From Ramlibacter sp. (lineage in GTDB: Bacteria > Pseudomonadota > Gammaproteobacteria > Burkholderiales > Burkholderiaceae_C), in the NCBI GenBank assembly GCA_016713005.1, contig JADJPY010000001.1:434001-498000 (forward strand): a stretch of 64,000 nucleotides of DNA, read 5' to 3'. Position numbers and translations under genes: made by a program. A model generated the notes under the pieces. That model was given only the letters and a program-made list of their open reading frames with translations. It did no database searches and was not told the origin of the DNA. Of the stretch, positions 56,597 to 64,000 are shown piece by piece (position 1 is the first letter of the stretch; each line of letters begins with the position of its first letter).

Positions 56597-58027
56597 ATGA
56601 CGACCCGCACCGAGCACGACACCTTTGGCCCGATTGAAGTGCCTGCCGGGCGTCTGTGGGGCGCGCAGACCCAGCGATCGCTGCAGAACTTTGACATCTC
56701 GGGCGAGCTGCAGCCGCGCGAGCTCATCCATGCCCTGGCGCAGGTCAAGCGTGCCAGTGCCGTGGTCAACCACGCGCTGGGCCTGCTGGACGAGCAGAAG
56801 GCCCAGGCCATCGTGGCGGCGGCCGACGAGGTATTGGCCGGCCTGCATGAGCAGGAGTTTCCGCTGGTGGTCTGGCAGACCGGCTCGGGCACGCAGACCA
56901 ACATGAACGTCAACGAAGTGCTGGCCAACCGCGCCAACGAGCTGATGGGCGGCGGGCGCGGCGAAGACCGCCTGGTGCACCCCAACGACGACGTGAACCG
57001 GAGCCAGTCCAGCAACGACGTCTTTCCCACGGCCATGCATGTGGCGGCGGTGCACGCCCTCGCGCACCGGTTGCTGCCGGCCCTGGCCAAGCTGCGCGAC
57101 ACGCTGGCGCGCAAGGCACAGGACTTTGCGGGGATCGTGAAGATCGGCCGCACCCACCTGCAGGACGCCACGCCGCTCACGCTGGGTCAGGAGTTCTCGG
57201 GCTATGTGGCGCAGCTCACCCATGGCGAGGCCCATGTGCGCGCCGCGTTGCCGCACCTGTGCGAACTGGCGCTGGGCGGCACGGCCGTGGGCACGGGGCT
57301 GAACGCGCCCAAAGGCTACGCCGTGGCGGTGGCGGCTGAACTTGCTCGATCGACCGGCCTGCCGTTGGTCACCGCGCCCAACAAGTTTGAAGCCCTGGCC
57401 AGTGTGGACGCGCTGGTGCATGCGCATGGCGCGCTCAAGACACTGGCGGCCAGCCTGACCAAGATCGCCAACGATGTGCGCTGGCTCGCCAGCGGGCCGC
57501 GCAGCGGCATTGGCGAGCTGAGCATCCCCGAGAACGAGCCTGGCTCGTCCATCATGCCGGGCAAGGTCAACCCCACCCAATGCGAGGCGCTGACCATGCT
57601 GGCCGCGCAGGTGATGGGCAACGACGTGGCCATCAACATCGGCGGGGCGTCCGGCAACTTCGAGCTCAATGTGTTCCGCCCCATGGTGGCGCACAACTTC
57701 CTGCAAAGCGTGCGGCTGCTGTCCGACGGCATGGTGAGCTTCAATGATCATTGCGCCGCGGGCATCGAGCCCAACCGCGAGCGCATTGCCGAACTGGTGA
57801 ACCGCTCGCTGATGCTGGTGACGGCGCTGAACCCGCACATTGGCTACGACAAGGCAGCCGCCATCGCCAAGAAGGCGCACAGCGAAGGCACCAGCCTGCG
57901 AGACGCGGCGCTGGCCAGTGGCTACGTTACAGGTGCCGAATTTGATGCCTGGGTGCGGCCGGCGGACATGGCGGGATACGTGTTGCCAGATGGCGACGCA
58001 AAAGCAAGGAAAGCGAGCGGAAATTGA
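56597..58027 (+). CDS. fumC: fumarate hydratase class II
   Basis: The iron-independent, oxidant-stable fumarase. FGPIEVPAGRLWGAQTQRSLQNF opening, GSGTQTNMNVNEV and the fumarase-superfamily signature PGSSIMPGKVNPTQ. 476 residues. An earlier in-frame ATG at 56552 exists, but TTRTEHDTFGPIE begins the conserved part. Sits back to back with the class I enzyme and is coupled to nhaA. Confidence 0.95.
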   Translation: MTTRTEHDTFGPIEVPAGRLWGAQTQRSLQNFDISGELQPRELIHALAQVKRASAVVNHALGLLDEQKAQAIVAAADEVLAGLHEQEFPLVVWQTGSGTQTNMNVNEVLANRANELMGGGRGEDRLVHPNDDVNRSQSSNDVFPTAMHVAAVHALAHRLLPALAKLRDTLARKAQDFAGIVKIGRTHLQDATPLTLGQEFSGYVAQLTHGEAHVRAALPHLCELALGGTAVGTGLNAPKGYAVAVAAELARSTGLPLVTAPNKFEALASVDALVHAHGALKTLAASLTKIANDVRWLASGPRSGIGELSIPENEPGSSIMPGKVNPTQCEALTMLAAQVMGNDVAINIGGASGNFELNVFRPMVAHNFLQSVRLLSDGMVSFNDHCAAGIEPNRERIAELVNRSLMLVTALNPHIGYDKAAAIAKKAHSEGTSLRDAALASGYVTGAEFDAWVRPADMAGYVLPDGDAKARKASGN

Positions 58028-59205
58028 TCAAGCGAGTCATCCTCACTGTCAACCAGTTCATCCAGTCGCAGTCTTTCGGTGGAGTGCTCCTGGCAGCTGC
58101 CGCGGCCATTGCACTGGTGGCAAGCAACTCGCCGTGGAGCGATTGGTACCTGCGACTGGTTCAGATGCCGGGCGAAGTCCGCATTGGCGGCGGTCTGCTG
58201 GTGCTGGCCAAGCCCGTGGTGGTGTGGGTTAACGACTTGTGGATGGCGGTTTTCTTCTTCCTGGTAGGCCTGGAGATCAAGCGCGAGTTGATGGAAGGGG
58301 AGCTCTCCTCTGTCAGGCAGGCGGCGCTCCCAGCTGGTGCCGCGGTGGGGGGGATGGCGGCTCCTGCCCTGATTTACATCGCAATCAATTGGGGAGACCC
58401 GGTGGGCCTTCGCGGTTGGGCGATTCCTGCAGCCACCGACATTGCCTTTGCGCTTGGCGTGCTGGTTCTTCTGGGCAGCCGGGTTCCTGCATCGCTCAAG
58501 GTGTTTCTCACTGCGGTGGCCATCATTGATGACTTGGGTGCGATTCTGATCATCGCTTTTTTCTACACCGAGAAGCTGTCCTTGGTGATGCTGCTGGGCG
58601 CAGGCGTCGGTGTGGCGATGCTGGTCGCGCTGAATCGCAGCCGCGTCATGGCTGTAGGACCCTACGTGATGGTAGGTCTGGTGATCTGGCTGTTTGTGCT
58701 CAAGTCCGGCATCCATGCCACTCTGGCCGGCGTTGCTGTGGCGCTGTGCATCCCGCTGTCAGATGGCAAGGGTGGTTCACCGCTGGTTCGGGCCGAGCAT
58801 GCCTTGCATCCTTGGGTGGCATTTGGCGTGCTGCCAGTGTTTGCGTTCGTCAATGCCGGGGTTTCGTTTAGTGGCGTCACATTGGGTTCACTGCTGGAGC
58901 CCGTGACGCTGGGAATCGGTCTCGGTCTGGTCGCAGGAAAGGCGGTCGGGGTGTTTGGCGCTTCCTGGCTAATGGTCCGTTTTGCAGGCAGCAACCTGCC
59001 CGAGGGTGCCAACTGGCTCCAATTTCTGGGGGTGTGCGTGCTGTGTGGAATCGGCTTCACGATGAGCCTGTTCATTGGGGCGCTGGCGTTTGACGGCCAG
59101 GAGGCCCGCTACGCTACCGAAGTGAAGTTGGGCGTGCTGGGGGGGTCGCTGGTGGCAGCGCTGGTGGGCGCGGCTTTTCTGGTCAAGGCGTCCCGCTCGC
59201 GTTGA
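58024..59205 (+). CDS. nhaA: Na+/H+ antiporter NhaA
   Basis: Exports sodium in exchange for protons. About 11-12 helices in 393 residues, with the conserved PAATDIAFALGVL helix and the paired transport aspartates in AVAIIDDLGAILIIAFFY. The TTG start at 58024 overlaps the fumC TGA, so it is co-translated with fumC despite unrelated function. Its GC and codon use look lower than the fumarases beside it, which may mark separate ancestry. Confidence 0.94.
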   Translation: MIKRVILTVNQFIQSQSFGGVLLAAAAAIALVASNSPWSDWYLRLVQMPGEVRIGGGLLVLAKPVVVWVNDLWMAVFFFLVGLEIKRELMEGELSSVRQAALPAGAAVGGMAAPALIYIAINWGDPVGLRGWAIPAATDIAFALGVLVLLGSRVPASLKVFLTAVAIIDDLGAILIIAFFYTEKLSLVMLLGAGVGVAMLVALNRSRVMAVGPYVMVGLVIWLFVLKSGIHATLAGVAVALCIPLSDGKGGSPLVRAEHALHPWVAFGVLPVFAFVNAGVSFSGVTLGSLLEPVTLGIGLGLVAGKAVGVFGASWLMVRFAGSNLPEGANWLQFLGVCVLCGIGFTMSLFIGALAFDGQEARYATEVKLGVLGGSLVAALVGAAFLVKASRSR

Positions 59206-59212
59206 GCCCAGG

Positions 59213-59815
59213 TCAGTGCCTTGCCGCTGCCATGCCCGACATGATCTTGTCGGTGTAGGCGATGGCGATGGCCGACAGCAGGAACGTGATGTGGATCGCC
59301 GTCTGCGCGATCAGCACCTTGTCCGAGTAGTTGTCGGCATTGATGAAGGTCTTGAGCAGGTGGATCGAGCTGATGCCGATGATGGCGGTGGCCAGCTTGA
59401 CCTTCAGCACCGAGGCGTTGACGTGGCTCAGCCATTCCGGGCTGGTCGGGGTGGCCTTCCAGGTTCATGCGGCTCACAAAGGTCTCGTAGCCGCCAACGA
59501 TCACCATGATCAGCAGGTTGGAGATCATCACCACGTCGATCAGCGCCAGCACCACCAGCATGATGATGGTCTCGTTCAGCGAGGTCACCACCACGTCGGA
59601 CTTGTAGCCGATGCTGGACACCAGCTGGGCCAGCGCCGCCTGGTTGCCAAAGGCGGCCTCGATCAGGTGCACCAGTTCCACCCAGAAATGGAACACGTAC
59701 ACCGCCTGCGCCAGGATCAGGCCCAGGTACAGGGGCAGCTGCAGCCAGCGGCTGGCAAAAATCAGGTTGGGCAGCGGGCGCAGGGGGGAAATCTTGTCGG
59801 GGAGGGCTCAGACAT
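59213..59815 (-). pseudogene. YqhA/UPF0114 family membrane protein, frameshifted
   Basis: A conserved integral membrane protein of unknown function with three or four helices. The reading frame is split. VYVFHFWVELVHLIEAAFGN to NLEGHPDQP is in one frame and WLSHVNASVLKVKLATAIIGISSI to the stop in another; one extra C in the run opposite 59439-59441 explains this. The N-terminal part PLRPLPNLIFASRWLQLPLY appears in frame with an ATG at 59815 only if one base is added to a short G-run near 59783-59802. Homopolymer read errors are the simplest explanation. It is divergent from acs. Confidence 0.75.
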
Positions 59816-59976
59816 GGGACAGCTCGAAAATCGTGGCAGAAGCGCATTGTAGGCAGGGCGGGTACCCCCGCTGGCGCGAATGCCCTTGCGCTGACTAAGA
59901 TGCCATTGCGTCAGTGCGTTGTAAGTGGTAACCCTGACATTACCGCGCAGTTACCGTCAATCCGAGGAGACATTCC

Positions 59977-61962
59977 ATGAGCGCCATCGAATCCGTACTG
60001 GTTGAAAACCGCGTGTTCCCGCCGGCCGACGCCGTCGTCAAGGCCGCGCGCATTTCGGGCATGCCCGCCTACGACGCCATGTGCGCCGAGGCCGCAAAGG
60101 ACTTTGAGGGCTTCTGGGCCCGCCTGGCCCGCGACAACGTGGTGTGGAACAAGCCTTTCACCCGCACGCTGGACGAGTCCAACGCACCGTTCTACAAGTG
60201 GTTTGAAGACGGCGAGCTCAACGCTTCGGCCAATTGCCTGGACAAGCACATGGGCACGCCGGTCGAGAACAAGACCGCCATCATTTTTGAAGCCGACGAT
60301 GGCGCCGTCACCAAGGTCACCTTCAAGGAGCTGCTGGCCCGTGTGAGTCAGTTCGCCAATGCCCTCAAGGCGCAGGGCATCAAGAAGGGCGACCGCGTCA
60401 TCATCTACATGCCGATGACGATTGAAGGCGTTGTCGCCATGCAGGCCTGCGCGCGCATTGGCGCCACGCACAGCGTGGTGTTCGGCGGTTTCTCGGCCAA
60501 GGCGCTGCAGGAGCGCATCATCGACGCGGGCGCCGTGGCCGTCATCACCGCCAATTTCCAGATGCGCGGCGGCAAGGAGCTGCCGCTCAAGTCCATCGTG
60601 GACGACGGCCTGGCGCTGGGTGGCTGCGACACCCTCAAGACCGTGATTGTCTACATGCGCACGCCCACCGCCTGCAACATGGTGGCCGGCCGCGACAAGA
60701 CCTTTGACGAAGTGCTGGCCGGCCAGTCCACCACCTGTGCCCCTCAGGTGGTTGGTGCCGAGCACCCGCTGTTCATCCTGTACACGTCGGGTTCCACCGG
60801 CAAGCCCAAGGGCGTGCAGCACTCCACCGGCGGCTACCTGCTGTGGGCCAAGCTCACCATGGACTGGACGTTTGACCTGCGCCCGGCCGACGTCTTCTGG
60901 TGCACCGCCGACATCGGCTGGATCACCGGCCACACCTACGTGGCCTATGGCCCGCTGGCCGCCGGTGCCACCCAGGTGGTGTTTGAGGGCGTGCCCACCT
61001 ACCCCAATGCCGGCCGGTTCTGGCAGATGATCGAGAAGCACAAGGTCTCGATCTTCTACACCGCGCCCACCGCCATCCGCTCGCTGATCAAGGCCGCCGA
61101 GGGCGACGAGAAGGTGCATCCCGCGCGCAGTGACCTGTCCAGCCTGCGCATCCTGGGCTCGGTGGGCGAGCCCATCAACCCCGAAGCCTGGATGTGGTAC
61201 CACCGCCATGTGGGCGGCGAGCGCTGCCCCATCGTCGACACCTTCTGGCAGACCGAGACCGGCGGCCACATGATCACGCCGCTGCCGGGCGCCACGCCGC
61301 TGGTGCCGGGCTCGTGCACGCTGCCGCTGCCGGGCATCATGGCCGCGATCGTGGACGAAGTCGGCAACGACATCCCCAACGGTTCGGGCGGCATGCTGGT
61401 GGTCAAGCGCCCCTGGCCGTCGATGATCCGCACCATCTGGGGCGACCCCGAGCGCTTCAAGAAGAGCTATTTCCCCGAGGAACTGGGCGGCTAGCTGTAT
61501 CTGGCCGGCGACGGCGCGGTTCGCAGCGCCGACCGTGGCTACTTCCGCATCACCGGCCGCATCGACGACGTGCTCAACGTCTCGGGCCACCGCCTGGGCA
61601 CGATGGAGATCGAGTCCGCGCTGGTCTCCAAGACCGACCTGGTGGCCGAAGCCGCCGTGGTGGGCCGGCCCGACGACCTGACGGGCGAGGCGGTGTGCGC
61701 CTTCGTGGTGCTCAAGCGCTCGCGCCCCACGGGCGAAGAGGCCAAGCAGATTGCCAACGAGCTGCGCAACTGGGTGGCCAAGGAAATCGGCCCCATCGCC
61801 AAGCCCAAGGACATCCGCTTTGGCGACAACCTGCCCAAGACACGCAGCGGCAAGATCATGCGCCGCCTGCTGCGCAGCATCGCCAAGGGCGAGGCCATCA
61901 CCCAGGACACCAGCACGCTGGAGAACCCGGCGATCCTGGATCAGCTGGCCGAAAAGCTCTAA
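59977..61962 (+). pseudogene. acs: acetyl-CoA synthetase, interrupted by an in-frame amber codon
   Basis: Activates acetate to acetyl-CoA through acetyl-AMP. ATG 59977 has GAGGAGA upstream. Nucleotide motif YTSGSTGKPKGVQHST, the TFWQTETGGH core and the C-terminal PKTRSGKIMRR with the catalytic, acetylation-controlled Lys. At 61492-61494 the codon TAG interrupts ELGG-stop-LYLAGDGAVRS; one base (A to T in AAG) would restore a lysine. The frame continues open to TAA 61960-61962. As read, the product would lack the whole C-terminal domain and be inactive, unless the stop is an error or is suppressed. Confidence 0.9.
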
Positions 61963-61964
61963 GC

Positions 61965-62014
61965 GCTATCGTTTTGATAGCGGGTCCCGCAGTCCCCACG
62001 GGGGCTGCAGCCCG
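61965..62014 (-). repeat. bipartite palindromic repeat after acs (inverted)
   Basis: GCTATCGTTTTGATAGC (61965-61981) followed by GGGGCTGCAGCCCG (62001-62014). Reverse orientation relative to the copies at 28833 and 42400. Starts two bases after the acs stop. Confidence 0.8.
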
Positions 62015-62024
62015 AAACGGCATG

Positions 62025-62053
62025 AAAAAAGCCCCGCATGCGGGGCTTTTTTT
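62025..62053. terminator. bidirectional terminator between acs and the cytochrome gene
   Basis: AAAAAAGCCCCGCATGCGGG and GCTTTTTTT form a perfect GCCCCGCATGCGGGGC palindrome with A and T runs on both sides. Confidence 0.85.
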
Positions 62054-62068
62054 CTGGGGGGCAGAAAA

Positions 62069-62374
62069 TTACTTCTGCGTCAGGATCCAGGCGGCCAGCT
62101 TCTTGGCGTCGGCTTCGCTGACTTGCGCGTTGGCCGGCATCGGCACCGGGCCCCACACGCCCGTGCTGCCCTTGAGGATCTTGGCGGCCAGCTTGTCGGC
62201 GGCGTCTTTCTGGCCGCTGTACTTGGCGGCGACGTCCTTGTAGGCGGGGCCCACGAGCTTTTTGTCGACGGCGTGGCAGGCCATGCAGTTCTTTTCGGTG
62301 GCGAGCTTGAGGTCGGCCATTGCGGGGGCAGAGACCAGGGCGGCCGTCATCAGGGCAAACAGGGCGGTTTTCAT
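62069..62374 (-). CDS. class I c-type cytochrome
   Basis: A periplasmic electron carrier. Signal peptide MKTALFALMTAALVSAPAMA, heme-attachment motif CMACH, and the C-terminal axial Met in VPMPANAQVS, typical of cytochrome c551/c552. About 101 residues. ATG 62374 is preferred because AGGA lies five bases upstream, while ATG 62386 lacks a site. Confidence 0.92.
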   Translation of the reverse strand: MKTALFALMTAALVSAPAMADLKLATEKNCMACHAVDKKLVGPAYKDVAAKYSGQKDAADKLAAKILKGSTGVWGPVPMPANAQVSEADAKKLAAWILTQK

Positions 62375-62476
62375 CGATATCCTCATGGGTTGCGTTACAG
62401 TGACTCAACGCGATTTTAGGCGGGCGGGTTGACTTGATGCTGACCACGCCGCCAATACCCGCGAACGGAGGCCACC

Positions 62477-62719
62477 ATGTATTTTCTCGGAATCGGAATC
62501 GTATTACTGCTTTTGAAGTACCTTGAGGTGGGCGTCGTCGCCACCTGGAGCTGGCTGGTCGTGCTCTCGCCGTTCGGTCTGGCCGTGGTCTGGTGGGCCT
62601 GGGCCGACTGGTCCGGCTACACCAAGAAGAAGGCCATGGACAAGATGGACAAGCGCAAGCAGGCCCGCATCGACAAGCAGCGCGAGGCCATCGGCACCGG
62701 CATCAAGCGCCGCCGCTGA
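62477..62719 (+). CDS. small Trp-rich protein (TIGR04438 type)
   Basis: 80 residues with an N-terminal membrane segment MYFLGIGIVLLLLKYLEVG, a Trp-rich stretch (VVWWAWADWSG) and a basic C-terminus (KKKAMDKMDKRKQARIDKQRE). Matches my recollection of a small family confined to Burkholderiales. Function unknown. Confidence 0.85.
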   Translation: MYFLGIGIVLLLLKYLEVGVVATWSWLVVLSPFGLAVVWWAWADWSGYTKKKAMDKMDKRKQARIDKQREAIGTGIKRRR

Positions 62720-62746
62720 GCCGGCCCGCGCGCTGCCCCAGCCCTG

Positions 62747-64000
62747 TCAGTACAAGTCCAGCACCGCGCCCTTGCTGGCGCTGGCCGCATTGAAAGCAAA
62801 CTTGGCCTGCACGCCCCGCGTGTAACGCGGCGCCGGCGCCGTCCATGCGGCACGGCGTTTGGCAATCTCGGCTTCCGGCACGTTCAGCTCCAGCTTGAGC
62901 TGGTGCGCGTCGATGGTGATGGAGTCACCTTCGTGGATGAAGGCTATCGTGCCGCCTGCGGCCGCCTCGGGCGCCACGTGGCCCACCACCATGCCCCAGG
63001 TGCCGCCGGAGAAGCGCCCGTCGGTGATCAGCCCCACGCTTTCGCCCAGGCCCGCGCCGATCAGCGCGCCCGTGGGGGCCAGCATCTCGGGCATGCCCGG
63101 GCCGCCCTTGGGGCCCAGGTAGCGCAGCACCATCACGTCGCCCGCCACGATCTTGCCGTCCAGAATGGCTTTCAGGGCGGATTGCTCGTCGTCAAACACG
63201 CGCGCCGGGCCGGTCATCACCGGCTTCTTCAGGCCGGTGATCTTGGCCACCGCGCCCTCGGGCGACAGGTTGCCCTTGAGGATGGCCAGGTGGCCCTGCG
63301 CGTACATCGGATTGCTGATCGGGCGGATCACGTCCTGGTCGGCACGCGGCTGGTCCGGCACGTCTTTCAGCACCTCGGCCATGGTCTGGCCGGTGATGGT
63401 CAGGCAGTCGCCGTGCAGCAGCCCGGCATTCAGCAGGACCTTCATGACTTGCGGAATGCCGCCGGCCTTGTGCAGGTCAACCGCCAGGTACTTGCCGCTG
63501 GGCTTGAGGTCGCACAGCACGGGCGTGCGCTGGCGGATGCGCTCGAAGTCGTCGATCGTCCATTCCACGCCCGCCGTGTGGGCGATGGCCAGGAAGTGCA
63601 GCACCGCGTTGGTGGAGCCGCCCGTGGCCATGATCACCGCCACCGCGTTCTCGATGGCCTTTTTGGTGACGATGTCGCGCGGCTTGATGTCCTTCTTGAT
63701 GGCTTCGATCAGCACCTTGGCCGACTCCTTGGCCGAGTTCATCTTCTCGTCGTGCGGGTTGGCCATGGTGGACGAGTAGGGCAGGCTGATGCCCAGCGCC
63801 TCAAAGGCCGACGACATGGTGTTGGCCGTGTACATGCCGCCGCACGAGCCCGTGCCGGGGATGGCGTGCATCTCGATCTCGCGCAGGTCGGCGTCGCTCA
63901 GGTTGCCGGCGGCGTTCTGGCCCACGGCTTCGAACACGCTGACGATGTTCAGGTCCTGGTCTTTCCAGCGGCCCGGCAGGATGGTGCCGCCGTACACATA
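62747..64000 (-). CDS. ilvD: dihydroxy-acid dehydratase, N-terminal part outside window
   Basis: Dehydrates dihydroxy acids in isoleucine and valine synthesis with an Fe-S cluster. About 418 residues of a roughly 560-residue enzyme are seen. HAIPGTGSCGGMYTANTM with a cluster Cys, TPVLCDLKPSGKY, and GLITDGRFSGGT are IlvD landmarks. The gene runs off the right edge; the start is not visible. Confidence 0.96.
   Translation of the reverse strand, partial: YVYGGTILPGRWKDQDLNIVSVFEAVGQNAAGNLSDADLREIEMHAIPGTGSCGGMYTANTMSSAFEALGISLPYSSTMANPHDEKMNSAKESAKVLIEAIKKDIKPRDIVTKKAIENAVAVIMATGGSTNAVLHFLAIAHTAGVEWTIDDFERIRQRTPVLCDLKPSGKYLAVDLHKAGGIPQVMKVLLNAGLLHGDCLTITGQTMAEVLKDVPDQPRADQDVIRPISNPMYAQGHLAILKGNLSPEGAVAKITGLKKPVMTGPARVFDDEQSALKAILDGKIVAGDVMVLRYLGPKGGPGMPEMLAPTGALIGAGLGESVGLITDGRFSGGTWGMVVGHVAPEAAAGGTIAFIHEGDSITIDAHQLKLELNVPEAEIAKRRAAWTAPAPRYTRGVQAKFAFNAASASKGAVLDLY

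Overview
The window looks like a chromosomal segment of a betaproteobacterium of the family Comamonadaceae (Burkholderiales; Acidovorax/Hydrogenophaga-like). This rests on four things. The DNA is very GC-rich. Gene order such as TPR protein-cysS-glycosylase-accA-tilS-lysC-tRNA-Ser and tig-clpP-clpX-lon is familiar from that family. There are tripartite tricarboxylate (TctCBA/Bug) genes and a TIGR04438-type Trp-rich small protein. Two families of short palindromic repeats typical of the group are scattered through it. The species cannot be named from sequence alone.

Layout. 1-6157: housekeeping genes (TPR protein, cysS, a DNA-3-methyladenine glycosylase, accA, tilS, lysC, tRNA-Ser). 6268-7970: two family 2 glycosyltransferases beside the tRNA. 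8002-17643: a carboxylate-uptake region in which a TctDE-like two-component system lies between a TAXI-TRAP transporter on the minus strand and a divergent tripartite tricarboxylate transporter with two tandem tctC genes on the plus strand. 17755-28029: a sigma-54 activator gene, a palindromic upstream site and a -24/-12 promoter, followed by an operon-like run: substrate-binding protein, secreted poly(3-hydroxybutyrate) depolymerase with FN3 and C-terminal domains, two ABC ATPases, two ABC permeases, a second binding protein and an alpha/beta hydrolase. I read this as a regulated system for extracellular polyhydroxyalkanoate breakdown and uptake of the products; it is the most interesting unit here. 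27944-30725: rfbD, hemH and a HAD hydrolase. 30853-38833: a CusCBAF-like copper/silver efflux locus of visibly lower GC. 39257-41197: two squalene/phytoene synthase genes. 41310-45622: an RND efflux pair. 45689-52102: tRNA-Leu, tig-clpP-clpX-lon, and a tRNA-Gly/Cys/Leu cluster. 52150-64000: an unknown protein, an MFS transporter, murI, convergent-to-divergent class I and class II fumarases, nhaA, a YqhA-family membrane protein, acs, a cytochrome c, a Trp-rich small protein and the 3' part of ilvD.

Two themes cross the window. First, eight copies of one bipartite palindromic repeat are present. Several lie inside or across gene ends, where they supply codons, stop codons or start regions (cysS/glycosylase junction, tilS, tctD, rfbD, an efflux gene, murI). 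Second, four conserved genes carry apparent disruptions (clpP, the YqhA-family gene, an RND adaptor, acs). Two of them, and probably a third, are single-base indels, mostly in short homopolymers, so assembly error is the first explanation to exclude; the acs amber stop is a substitution and needs separate checking.
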